Assembly (NCBI RefSeq): GCF_013466785.1
Contig: NZ_CP059163.1
Span: forward strand, 1,240,001 to 1,304,000
DNA: 64,000 bases
Origin: Nocardioides marinisabuli
GTDB lineage: Bacteria > Actinomycetota > Actinomycetes > Propionibacteriales > Nocardioidaceae
Direction: 5' to 3'
Shown here: positions 38,546 through 46,206 of the stretch, one piece after another
How the letters are laid out: the number at the start of each line of letters is the position of its first letter
How positions within the stretch are numbered: position 1 is the first letter of the stretch
Program-made: the position numbers and the translations under genes
Notes under the pieces: model-generated
Databases searched by the model: none
The model's input: the letters and a program-made list of their open reading frames with translations, nothing else
What the model was told of the DNA's origin: nothing

Positions 38546-39440
38546 TTCCGCAGGACCCCAGCCGGCCGGTCCACCCCCGGCGGGTGAGGACCGCCGCCAC
38601 CGCCCGGGCCGTCGCGCAGGGGCGGTCGACCGCCTGTCCCCAGCCGATGCGCAGCGTCTCGCCGCCGGTGGCGCCCACCGCGTGGGCCAGGTCCCGGTCG
38701 AGGTCACGGTCGCGCTGGCGCACCGAGGAGTGGTGCAGCCGGCCGTCGAGCTCGACCACCACGCCCTGGTCGGCGTACACGACGTCCTGCCAGGTGCTGC
38801 GCCCCTCGTGGCGGGCGAGCACCTGGCGCGAGCCGACCGGCAGGGCGTGGGCGCGCTCGACGCGGGTGAGGTACTCGTGCTCCAGCACCGAGCAGGTGCC
38901 CTCGGCGACGTCGAGCAGCACCTGGAGGGTCCAGGCCCGGCGCCGGACCCAGGGCCGGGCGTCGAGGGCGGTGACCATCCGCTGCGCCGTCGTGCGCAGC
39001 GAGCCGCAGGCGTCGGCCAGGGCCGCCACCGCGTCGAGCTCGCTCTCCGCCGCCAGGGCGACGTCGAGGGCGGCCTCCTCGTAGCGCATCCGCGGTGGCC
39101 CGGCGTTCCACCGCACCCGGGCCGCGAAGCCACCGACCCGGTGCACGACGACGCCGGGCGGTGGCTCGAGGCGCCGCCCGCGCTCGACGGTGACGTGCAG
39201 CTGGTCGGTGTCGCGCCTGGGACGCCCCGGCCCCTCCGCAGCCCGCAGCGCGCTCTCGTGCGACAGCGCCGCCGGCGCGGCCCACAGCACCGCGGCCCAG
39301 GCGCGCTGCGACCAGGTCAGCGGGCCGGTGTGCTCGACGTACACGCCGCGGTGCACCTCGGTGAGGTCGCGGCGGCGCAGCATCCGAGCCACGTCGACCC
39401 GGTCCACCCCGTCGAGGTCGAGCAGCTGGCGGCGCGCCAC
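38517..39440 (-). CDS. AbiEi/DUF559-like protein (endonuclease-fold C-terminus)
   Basis: 307 residues. The N-terminal 60 residues resemble AbiEi-type winged helices (DLDGVDRVDVARMLRRRDLTEVHRGVYVEHTGP). The C-terminal domain has the DUF559/Vsr-like core: SVLEHEYLTRVERAHALP, VVYADQGVVVELDGRLHH, then RDRDLDRDLAHAVGATGGETLRIGW. The Glu/Asp pattern fits a PD-(D/E)XK-type fold. Proteins of this plan are very common in Nocardioides-type genomes, often in many copies, with no known role. GTG start. Confidence 0.75.
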   Translation of the reverse strand: MARRQLLDLDGVDRVDVARMLRRRDLTEVHRGVYVEHTGPLTWSQRAWAAVLWAAPAALSHESALRAAEGPGRPRRDTDQLHVTVERGRRLEPPPGVVVHRVGGFAARVRWNAGPPRMRYEEAALDVALAAESELDAVAALADACGSLRTTAQRMVTALDARPWVRRRAWTLQVLLDVAEGTCSVLEHEYLTRVERAHALPVGSRQVLARHEGRSTWQDVVYADQGVVVELDGRLHHSSVRQRDRDLDRDLAHAVGATGGETLRIGWGQAVDRPCATARAVAAVLTRRGWTGRLGSCGKCGAPDQPG

Positions 39441-39459
39441 GACGCCGCCCTGGCGCGCG

Positions 39460-39729
39460 TCAGCCGCCGCTGGACTCGTCGCCGCCCTCGGGCACGTAGA
39501 CCGGGCGCAGCCGCGCCCAGCCCAGGAAGACGGCGGCGACCACCAGCATCGCCAGGCCGGCCCACAGGTTCGCGTTGACCCCGCCGGTCTTGTCGGTCTC
39601 GGGGTCGGCGAAGAGACCCATCAGCACGAGGATGACGCCGTACGCCCCGATCAGCCAGCCGATGATGTTGCGGATGTCGAAGGCCCCCGCCTGGTGTCGG
39701 CGGGTGGCTCCGGTCGTGCTCTCAGGCAT
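39460..39729 (-). CDS. Small two-helix membrane protein paired with the symporter
   Basis: 89 residues, two membrane segments (IIGWLIGAYGVILVLMGLF and LWAGLAMLVVAAVFLGWARL) joined by a polar loop with ADPETDKTGGVN. It begins 10 nt after the symporter gene, behind a GAGGAG ribosome-binding site, so the two are made together. It may stabilise or modulate the symporter, as small subunits do for other solute/sodium symporters. No named family. Confidence 0.7.
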   Translation of the reverse strand: MPESTTGATRRHQAGAFDIRNIIGWLIGAYGVILVLMGLFADPETDKTGGVNANLWAGLAMLVVAAVFLGWARLRPVYVPEGGDESSGG

Positions 39730-39739
39730 CGGGGACTCC

Positions 39740-41473
39740 TCAGAAGGCCACGTTGAGTGCGATGACGATGACGAGCGCGATGCTCGCCAGCGGGACGGTG
39801 CGTCGGTACCAGGGGTACGACGCCTCGTCGGGGTCGGTGCGCTCCTCGCGCGGGGTCTCGGAGTAGACTAGGCCGCGCAGCGAGCCCTCCGGCTTGGGAG
39901 CGGTGACCAGGGAGACCGCGACGCTGACGACGATGTCGACGGCGAACGCGGCGCCGGCGGCCACGAAGGCCGCGCCCTGGCCGCTGAGCGGCAGCACCCC
40001 GATGCTCAGCCCGCCGAGCGTGCCGTCGGAGAGGAAGCCGACCAGGACGGCGGCCGACGTACCCGCCACGAGACCGGCCCAGCCGGCCGTCGCGGTCATC
40101 CGCTTCCAGAACATGCCGAGGATGAAGGTCGCGAAGAGCGGGGCGTTGAAGAAGCCGAACAGCGTCTGGAGGTAGTCCATGATGTTCGAGAAGCTGGAGG
40201 CCAGGTAGGCGGTGCCGATCGCGGCCACGGTGGCGCCGACCGTCGCCAGCCGCCCCACCTGCAGGTAGTAGCGGTCCGCGCGGTCCTGGAAGGCGTAGCG
40301 CTGCCACAGGTCGAAGCTGAAGACGGTGTTGAAGGCCGAGATGTTGGCCGCCATGCCGGCCATGAACGCCGCGAGCAGACCCGCGATCGCCACCCCGAGC
40401 AGGCCGTTGGGCAGCACGTCGCGCATCAGGTAGATCAGCGCGTCGTTGTACTGCACGGTGCCCTCGGCGCCGCCGGCGACCTCCTCCCCCGCCTTGGTGC
40501 GCGCGATCTCGCTGACCAGCACGGCCGCGATCATGCCGGGCAGGATCGTGATGAAGGGGATGAAGATCTTGGGGAAGGCACCGATGATCGGGGTCTTGCG
40601 GGCCGAGGAGATCGAGTCCGTGGCCATGGCCCGCTGCACCTCGACGAAGTTCGTGGTCCAGTAGCCGAACGACAGCACGAACCCGAGCCCCAGGACGATG
40701 CCGACGACCGAGAGGACGTCGGAGGAGAAGCCGGTCAGCGCCGTGCCCGGCCACGAGTTCAGCTGCTCGGCCGCCGAGGGCACCCCGGGCCCGCCGGCGT
40801 CGGCGGCGATGCGCTCCTTGAGCCCGTCCCAGCCGCCCACGCGCGAGAGGCCCAGCAGGGTCAGCGGGAGCAGGCCGGCGACGATGACGAAGAACTGCAG
40901 CACCTCGTTGTAGATGGCGGCGCTCAGCCCGCCCAGCGTGATGTAGCTCAGCACGACGACGGCGGCGATCACCAGCGCGATGATCAGGTCGATGCCGATC
41001 AGCGCCTGGATGATGCTGCCGAGCAGGTAGAGGTTGATGCCGGCGATCAGCAGCTGGGCCACCGCGAACGAGATCGCGTTGACCAGGTGGGCGCCGGTGC
41101 CGAAGCGGCGATACATGAACTCGGGCACCGAGCGCACCTGGGAGCCGTAGTAGAACGGCATCATCACCACGCCGAGGAAGAGCATGGCCGGGATGGCGCC
41201 GATCCAGAAGTAGTGCACCGCGGGCAGGCCGAACTGCGCGCCGTTGGCGCTCATCCCCATGATCTCGACGGCGCCGAGGTTGGCGGAGATGAAGGCCAGG
41301 CCGGTGACCCAGGCCGGCAGCGAGCGGCCCGACAGGAAGAAGTCGACCGAGTCGGAGACCTGGCGCCGCGCCACGACGCCGATGGTGAGGACGAAGCCGA
41401 AGTAGATGGCGATGATCAGGTAGTCGACGGGGTGCGCCGAGATGATCGTGTCGCCTGCCCAGACAGTGGTCAC
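39740..41473 (-). CDS. Sodium:solute symporter (SSS family)
   Basis: 577 residues and about 14 membrane segments. DSVDFFLSGRSLPAWVTGLAFISANLGAVEIMGMSANGAQFGLPAVHYFW is the SSS N-terminal signature; AAFMAGMAANISAFNTVFSFDLWQRY is the conserved segment with the sodium-binding Ser/Thr region. It resembles vSGLT-like sugar symporters, but the substrate is not proven. The GTG at 41473 is preferred over 41488 because AAAGGA lies 6 nt before it. Confidence 0.87.
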   Translation of the reverse strand: MTTVWAGDTIISAHPVDYLIIAIYFGFVLTIGVVARRQVSDSVDFFLSGRSLPAWVTGLAFISANLGAVEIMGMSANGAQFGLPAVHYFWIGAIPAMLFLGVVMMPFYYGSQVRSVPEFMYRRFGTGAHLVNAISFAVAQLLIAGINLYLLGSIIQALIGIDLIIALVIAAVVVLSYITLGGLSAAIYNEVLQFFVIVAGLLPLTLLGLSRVGGWDGLKERIAADAGGPGVPSAAEQLNSWPGTALTGFSSDVLSVVGIVLGLGFVLSFGYWTTNFVEVQRAMATDSISSARKTPIIGAFPKIFIPFITILPGMIAAVLVSEIARTKAGEEVAGGAEGTVQYNDALIYLMRDVLPNGLLGVAIAGLLAAFMAGMAANISAFNTVFSFDLWQRYAFQDRADRYYLQVGRLATVGATVAAIGTAYLASSFSNIMDYLQTLFGFFNAPLFATFILGMFWKRMTATAGWAGLVAGTSAAVLVGFLSDGTLGGLSIGVLPLSGQGAAFVAAGAAFAVDIVVSVAVSLVTAPKPEGSLRGLVYSETPREERTDPDEASYPWYRRTVPLASIALVIVIALNVAF

Positions 41474-41559
41474 TGCCAGTCCTTTCACGCCGGGTCGCGC
41501 GGTCGGTCGAGGCTAGGACCCGGACGCCGGCGCGGCGCCCACCCCTGGGGGCGAGGCGC

Positions 41560-41886
41560 TCAGGCGCAGGCCACGCAGGTGCGAGCGGCGGGCCGCACCT
41601 CGAGCCGCTCGGGCGCGATGTCGCGCCCGCACCGCTCGCACACGCCGTACGTGCCGGCGGCCACGCGCTCCAGCGCCGCGTCGAGCTCGCGCAGGCGCCG
41701 CTCGCCCTCGCGCAGGAGCGCGGAGACCTGGGAGCGCTCGAAGGCGATGGTGGCGCCCTCGGGGTCGTGCTCGTCGTCGGCGTTGTCGCGCTCGGAGGCC
41801 GCCCGGAAGGCCTCGAGGTCCGCGCGCAGCAGCGCCAGCCGGGCGTGCACCTCGGCCCGCTCCTGCTCGAGGCGGGCGCGGCTCAC
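41560..41886 (-). CDS. TraR/DksA-type zinc-finger protein
   Basis: 108 residues. A long helical hairpin (ARLEQERAEVHARLALLRADLEAF, then VSALLREGERRLRELDAALERVAAG) carries a C4 zinc finger at its tip, CERCG...CVACA (CxxC-17-CxxC). DksA-like proteins bind the RNA polymerase secondary channel. The GTG overlaps the sulfotransferase stop (GTGA), making it the last gene of the dcd operon. The acidic tip residues needed in DksA (DxxDxA) are replaced here by DNADDEHDPEGATIAFER, so polymerase binding is uncertain. Confidence 0.85.
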   Translation of the reverse strand: MSRARLEQERAEVHARLALLRADLEAFRAASERDNADDEHDPEGATIAFERSQVSALLREGERRLRELDAALERVAAGTYGVCERCGRDIAPERLEVRPAARTCVACA

Positions 41887-42752
41887 AGGAAGCGGGCCGA
41901 GGCCCACCGGCGGCGGACGTCGAGGTGCGGGTGGTCGCGGTCGACGTGGTCGTAGACGTCGCGGTAGTGCTGGGCCACCTGGGCCACCAGCTCGTCGGGC
42001 AGCGTCTCGGCGGTGCGGGGCGTCTCGTTGGGACGGGTCTCGGTGTCGGGCTCGATCGGGGCCAGGCCCAGCCCCGCCGTCAGCGCCTCCAGCGAGGCGG
42101 GCTCGAAGAGCGTCTCGTACAGCACCACGTGCACCCGGTCGTCGGGCAGCACCGCGCGGGCCGCGGCCAGGGTGCGGTCGTAGCGGGTGCGCGACTCGAC
42201 CTGCTCGTCGGCGTAGAGCTTGCGCACCCAGTCGGCGGAGCCGCCGGGGTAGCGCGAGGGCTGACGCATCTGCATCATCCGCACCGCCGACCAGATCCGC
42301 TCGACCGGGTCGCGCAGCGACATCAGCACCCGCATCTGCAGCCCGCGCGCCTCGACGCCGTCGCGCACGAAGGCCAGGCGGCGCTCGCCCAGGCCGCCGT
42401 ACGCCGGGGTCAGGTCACCGGTGAGCCGGGCGCGACCCGGCCCGACCAGCGAGGCGAAGTAGTCGAAGTAGGACTCCGGCTCCAGCATGAACGCCGCCTG
42501 GCGCAGCGCCCGCACGTCGCCGCCGCGACCGCCCTCGGCCAACGCGTCGAGTGCCTCGCGGCCGCGCTTGACCATCCGCTTGAGCCCGGGGCGGTCCTCG
42601 GCGAGGTCGAGCCGGTCCCAGACGTGGTACTCCTTCATGAAGCCCAGGTCGGTCTCCGCGGAGGAGGACAGGTAGCCGTGCAGCCAGGCCGTGCCGCCCT
42701 TCTGGCAGCCGGTGCCCAGCAGGAAGACGGGGGCGTCGCCGGGCACGGGCAT
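41883..42752 (-). CDS. Sulfotransferase-family protein
   Basis: 289 residues. The PAPS 5'-phosphate loop is GCQKGGTAWL near residue 15, and the 3'-phosphate motif appears as MSLRDPVERIWSAVRMMQM. The plan resembles heparan/bacterial sulfotransferase domain 1 proteins. Acceptor unknown; a surface lipid or polysaccharide is possible. The ATG shares one base with the dcd stop (TGATG), and the stop overlaps the DksA-like gene, an unusual operon mix. Confidence 0.82.
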   Translation of the reverse strand: MPVPGDAPVFLLGTGCQKGGTAWLHGYLSSSAETDLGFMKEYHVWDRLDLAEDRPGLKRMVKRGREALDALAEGGRGGDVRALRQAAFMLEPESYFDYFASLVGPGRARLTGDLTPAYGGLGERRLAFVRDGVEARGLQMRVLMSLRDPVERIWSAVRMMQMRQPSRYPGGSADWVRKLYADEQVESRTRYDRTLAAARAVLPDDRVHVVLYETLFEPASLEALTAGLGLAPIEPDTETRPNETPRTAETLPDELVAQVAQHYRDVYDHVDRDHPHLDVRRRWASARFL

Positions 42753-43327
42753 CAGATCGTCGTGCGGTGGAAGCTCTGGAAGGAGCGCGAGGGCGTCGGC
42801 CCGCGCTGGCCCTGGTAGCGGCTCCCGTACTTCTCCGAGCCGTAGGGGTGCTCGGAGGGCGAGGAGAGCCGGAAGAAGCAGAACTGCCCGATCTTCATGC
42901 CCGGGTAGAGCTTGATCGGCAGCGTCGCGACGTTGGCGAGCTCGAGGGTGACGTGGCCGCTGAAGCCGGGGTCGACGAAGCCGGCGGTGGCGTGGGTGAG
43001 CAGCCCCAGACGCCCCAGCGACGACTTGCCCTCGACGCGGGCGGCGATGTCGTCGGGCAGCGAGACGACCTCGTAGGTCGAGCCCAGCACGAACTCGCCG
43101 GGGTGCAGGATGAACGCCTCGTCGCCCTCGGGCTCGATCATCCGGGTCAGGTCGGACTGGTCGGCCGCCGGGTCGATGTGCGGGTACTTGTGGTTCTCGA
43201 AGACCCGGAAGAACCGGTCGAGGCGCACGTCGATCGACGACGGTTGCAGCATCGCGGGGTCGAACGGGTCGAGGGCGACCCGCCCGGCGTCTATCTCGGC
43301 CATGATGTCGCGGTCGCTGAGCAGCAC
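42752..43327 (-). CDS. dcd: dCTP deaminase (probably bifunctional, dUMP-forming)
   Basis: 191 residues, starting at a GTG ([17 protein letters not shown]). [32 protein letters not shown] is the catalytic signature, including the Glu-Lys-Ser-Ser loop and the [12 protein letters not shown] stretch found in mycobacterial Dcd, which makes dUMP directly from dCTP. Cytosolic homotrimer supplying thymidylate synthesis. The TTG reading 9 nt upstream is rejected: a TAGGTT box 7 nt before the GTG points to a leaderless message. Confidence 0.95.
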   Translation of the reverse strand: MLLSDRDIMAEIDAGRVALDPFDPAMLQPSSIDVRLDRFFRVFENHKYPHIDPAADQSDLTRMIEPEGDEAFILHPGEFVLGSTYEVVSLPDDIAARVEGKSSLGRLGLLTHATAGFVDPGFSGHVTLELANVATLPIKLYPGMKIGQFCFFRLSSPSEHPYGSEKYGSRYQGQRGPTPSRSFQSFHRTTI

Positions 43328-43334
43328 GGGCGCC

Positions 43335-43340
43335 AACCTA
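43335..43340 (-). promoter_or_regulatory. Leaderless -10 box of dcd
   Basis: TAGGTT on the minus strand, 7 nt before the GTG at 43327. Fixes the dcd start and heads the dcd-sulfotransferase-zinc-finger operon. Confidence 0.55.
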
Positions 43341-43392
43341 CCGCCCGCGCCCCGCGGGCGGCAGGTGCCCGGGCCTCGGGGACAATGGCGTC

Positions 43393-44178
43393 ATGAGCAC
43401 GACCCCCACCTACTCCCGCTACGTCGCCATCGGCGACTCCTTCACCGAGGGCGTCGGCGACCACGACCCCGAGCGCCCCAACGGGGTGCGCGGCTGGGCC
43501 GACCGGGTCGCGGAGGCCCTCGGGGCGCGCGAGCCCGGCTTCGCCTACGCCAACCTCGCCATCCGCGGGCGCAAGCTCGGCCCGATCCTCGAGGAGCAGC
43601 TCGAGCCGGCCCTGGCCCTCGAGCCCGAGCTGGTCACCGTCTACGCCGGCGCGAACGACATCATGCGACCCTCGGTCGACCTCGAGGCGCTGCTGGCGTC
43701 GTACGAGGACATGATCGCGCGGCTGCGCGCCAGCGGCGCGGAGGTGCTGGTGTGGACCTCGGCGGACCCGGGCGGCTCGGCGACGTACCGGCTGGTGCGC
43801 GAGCGGTTCCGCCGCTACAGCGAGGGCGTGCGCGAGATCGCTGCGCGGCAGGGGGCGCGGGTCGTGGACTACTGGCACCTCACCGAGTACGCCGACTGGC
43901 GGATGTGGGACGCCGACCGCATGCACATGGGCCCCGCCGGCCACCAGCGGATGGCGATCGAGGTCCTCGACACCCTCGGCGTCGAGCACGACCTCGAGCC
44001 GCTCGTGCTGGCCGACGCCGGCCCGACGTCGTGGGTGCAGCGGGTGCGCACCGACGCCACCTGGGTGCGCACCTTCCTGTGGCCGTGGGTGCACCGCCGG
44101 GTGACCGGGCGCTCGTCGGGCGACGGGATGGCGCCGCGCTACCCCGAGTACACCCGGATCGCACCGGCCGGCGCCTGA
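43393..44178 (+). CDS. SGNH/GDSL hydrolase
   Basis: 261 residues. Block I IGDSFTEGVGD (catalytic Ser), Gly in NLAIRG, Asn in YAGANDIMRP and the Asp-x-x-His pair in DADRMHMGPAGH: the full SGNH set. No signal peptide, so cytosolic. These are esterases or lipases of wide range. GACAAT lies 6 nt before the ATG (43381-43386), consistent with a leaderless start. Confidence 0.9.
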   Translation: MSTTPTYSRYVAIGDSFTEGVGDHDPERPNGVRGWADRVAEALGAREPGFAYANLAIRGRKLGPILEEQLEPALALEPELVTVYAGANDIMRPSVDLEALLASYEDMIARLRASGAEVLVWTSADPGGSATYRLVRERFRRYSEGVREIAARQGARVVDYWHLTEYADWRMWDADRMHMGPAGHQRMAIEVLDTLGVEHDLEPLVLADAGPTSWVQRVRTDATWVRTFLWPWVHRRVTGRSSGDGMAPRYPEYTRIAPAGA

Positions 44179-44215
44179 TCGTCTAGCATTGGCCCGCACC
44201 ACCTCGGTGGCGCGT

Positions 44216-44291
44216 GCGGACGTAGCTCAGTTGGTAGAGCGCGACCTTCCCAAGGTCGATGTCGCGAGTTCGAGTCTCGTCGTCCGCTCCA
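44216..44291 (+). tRNA. tRNA-Gly (anticodon CCC)
   Basis: Cloverleaf folds fully: acceptor GCGGACG/CGTCCGC, D stem GCTC/GAGC, anticodon stem CGACC/GGTCG around loop TTCCCAA (anticodon CCC at 44249-44251), T stem GCGAG/CTCGT with TTCGAGT loop, discriminator T44288 and encoded CCA 44289-44291. A TAGCAT box at 44184-44189 is a likely -10. Reads GGG codons. Confidence 0.95.
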
Positions 44292-44389
44292 CGAATGCAC
44301 CGCCCGCCGGTCCGGGCGTACCCTCGGGGTGAATGACCGTCCGCACGAGCCCGTCGGGCCGGTGCGCAGACGGTCGAGAGGCACACGTC

Positions 44390-44884
44390 ATGACGACGGC
44401 CACCGCACCTCCCACCACCTCCACGGCTCCCGGCCTCGAGCCGACCGGGCTGCGGCTCCGGCTCGCCGACCACCAGGGGCACGACCACCTCGACGGCGGG
44501 TGGTGGCCGCACAGCCGCGACCTGAGCGCCGAGCTGCGCCGGCTCGTCGACGACTTCCCGCCCGAGCGGGGGCGCGTCGTGCGGGTCCTCTACTCCCCGC
44601 CCGACTGGGACAACCGCCCCGTCCGCTCCCTGCCGGTCGCCGCGGGCCAGGTGAAGGTCGGCTTCTTCCCCCACGACGACACCCACCTGGTGCACCTGAC
44701 GATGTCGGACCGCAGCGTGTGGCTGCTGGCCGTCGTGCCGCCCGGGTTCAGCGCCGACCAGGGCGACGAGGCCCTCCTGGCCGCCGCGACCTCCGGCAAC
44801 CAGCACTCCGCCGCCGACCTGCTGCACACGGTCGAGGGCGAGGCCGCGAGCGTGCCGGCCGACCACTGGGCCCGGGGCAGCTGA
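44390..44884 (+). CDS. DUF5994-family protein
   Basis: 164 residues. LRLRLADHQGHDHLDGGWWPHSRDLSAELRRLVDDFP followed by YSPPDWDNRPVR and VKVGFFPHDDTHLVHLTMSDRSVWLLAVVPPGF is the pattern of DUF5994, a small actinobacterial family of unknown function. I use ATG 44390, after GAGAGG, rather than 44333, since the extra residues are unlike the family. No signal peptide. Confidence 0.8.
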   Translation: MTTATAPPTTSTAPGLEPTGLRLRLADHQGHDHLDGGWWPHSRDLSAELRRLVDDFPPERGRVVRVLYSPPDWDNRPVRSLPVAAGQVKVGFFPHDDTHLVHLTMSDRSVWLLAVVPPGFSADQGDEALLAAATSGNQHSAADLLHTVEGEAASVPADHWARGS

Positions 44885-44914
44885 TCCCACCCGACCGGTG
44901 GCCCCGCGGCGACC

Positions 44915-44920
44915 TAGGCT
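44915..44920 (+). promoter_or_regulatory. Leaderless -10 box of the DUF2461 gene
   Basis: TAGGCT ends 7 nt before the ATG at 44928, with no ribosome-binding site. Confidence 0.55.
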
Positions 44921-44927
44921 CGGGGGC

Positions 44928-45605
44928 ATGACGCCACCACCGACCGAGCGGACGGGCACGCCGGAGGGGTCCACGGGGTTCACCGGCTTCCCGAGCGCCG
45001 CCCTCGACTTCTACGACGACCTCGAGGTCGACAACACCAAGTCGTTCTGGGAGGCCCACAAGCACGTCTACGCCGAGTCGGTGAAGGCGCCGATGACGGC
45101 GCTGTGCGCGGCCCTGGAGCCCGAGTTCGGGCAGGCCAAGATCTTCCGGCCCTACCGCGACGTGCGCTTCGCGAAGGACAAGACGCCGTACAAGACGCAC
45201 CAGGGCGCGTTCGTGCCGGTCGGGCCGGCCACCGGCTGGTACGTCGAGCTGTCACCGCGGGGGCTGCGCACCGGCGCCGGCTTCTACGAGGCCGCCGGCA
45301 CCAGGCTGGCCTCGTTCCGGGAGGCGGTGGCCCACGAGCGGTTCGGGCGCGAGCTGGAGCAGATGGTCGCCGGGCTCGTCGCCGCGGGCTTCGAGCTGGG
45401 CGGCGAGCGGCTCAAGACCTCGCCGCGCGGCTTCGACGCCGACCACCCGCGCATCGAGCTGCTGCGGCACAAGTCGCTGACCCTGGGCCGCGACCACGGC
45501 TTCGGCCCCGAGATCCACACCCCGGCCGCGCTCGACCTGGTGCGCGACGACTGGCGCACGCTGCGCCCGCTCGTCGAGTGGCTCCAGCGCCACTGCCAGG
45601 ACTGA
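44928..45605 (+). CDS. DUF2461 domain protein
   Basis: 225 residues. FPSAALDFYDDLEVDNTKSFWEAHKHVYAESVKAPM, then KIFRPYRDVRFAKDKTPYKTHQGAFV, is the DUF2461 signature (TIGR02453-type). Function unknown; proteins are widespread, cytosolic and usually encoded alone. The -10 box 7 nt upstream excludes the longer GTG reading at 44898. Converges on the SnoaL-like gene with only 3 nt between the stops. Confidence 0.9.
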   Translation: MTPPPTERTGTPEGSTGFTGFPSAALDFYDDLEVDNTKSFWEAHKHVYAESVKAPMTALCAALEPEFGQAKIFRPYRDVRFAKDKTPYKTHQGAFVPVGPATGWYVELSPRGLRTGAGFYEAAGTRLASFREAVAHERFGRELEQMVAGLVAAGFELGGERLKTSPRGFDADHPRIELLRHKSLTLGRDHGFGPEIHTPAALDLVRDDWRTLRPLVEWLQRHCQD

Positions 45606-45608
45606 CCT

Positions 45609-46082
45609 CTACCCGGCGGGGGCCTGGTAGGTGGCCATCGTGCGCTCGGGCTCCCAGAAGGCGCGCATGGACCTGACCCGGCCGTCGTCGCCGACGGTGT
45701 AGACCATCACCAGGTCGGTGTGGGTCGCGCCGCCGTCGGCGAAGGCGGTGTGGATGGTGCCGACGTTGGCGCAGGTCGAGCCGTTGGCGAAGGAGTCGCG
45801 GATGACGAAGCGGAAGGTCGCGATCGGCTCGATCGCCAGGCGCCAGAAGGCGGCGATGCCCTCGTGGCCGTGGTGGCCGCGGCCCTCGGGGTCGAACATC
45901 GAGGGGCCGACCGGGTCCTCCAGCACCGCGTCCTCGGCGTAGACCCCGAGCCACTCCTCGAGGTCGCCCTTGGCCACCGCGGAGTAGGAGCGCATCGAGG
46001 CCAGCCGCGCCGGGTGCTCCTCGAGGCTGGCGTGCCACTCGACGGCGGGTGAGCTGATCGCGGACGGGAGCGAGGTCGTCAT
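45609..46082 (-). CDS. SnoaL/NTF2-like protein (steroid isomerase type)
   Basis: 157 residues: RLASMRSYSAVAKGDLEEWLGVYAEDAVLEDPVGPSMFDPEGRGHHGHEGIAAFWRLAI, close in plan to delta-5-3-ketosteroid-isomerase-like NTF2 folds, with later MVYTVGDDGRVRSMRAFWEPERT. The EDPVGPS turn with its Asp fits isomerase-type members. A KstR-type operator and a leaderless -10 box stand directly before the ATG, so it likely belongs to the steroid regulon along with the genes at 2-6 kb. Confidence 0.85.
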   Translation of the reverse strand: MTTSLPSAISSPAVEWHASLEEHPARLASMRSYSAVAKGDLEEWLGVYAEDAVLEDPVGPSMFDPEGRGHHGHEGIAAFWRLAIEPIATFRFVIRDSFANGSTCANVGTIHTAFADGGATHTDLVMVYTVGDDGRVRSMRAFWEPERTMATYQAPAG

Positions 46083-46088
46083 GCCCGC

Positions 46089-46117
46089 ATCGTAGGACCG
46101 AACTGGAACAGGTTCTA
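46089..46117 (-). promoter_or_regulatory. KstR-type operator with leaderless promoter
   Basis: TGGAACAGGTTCTA (46104-46117) fits the KstR consensus TNNAACNNGTTNNA at every fixed position. On the minus strand TACGAT (46094-46089) follows it and ends 6 nt before the ATG at 46082. The operator thus lies just upstream of the -10 box. Confidence 0.75.
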
Positions 46118-46206
46118 GTGATGTGGGGGCGACCTTCGTCAGCAGGTGGCGACCACGACACCCGGGGTTCACCCGCGCGCCGTGCGCCGCTGCCAGCCTG
46201 GCGGCC

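Noticed and set aside
44216..44291. tRNA-Gly considered as an attachment site of an integrated element
   Set aside because: No integrase gene nearby and no second copy of the tRNA 3' end within the window.
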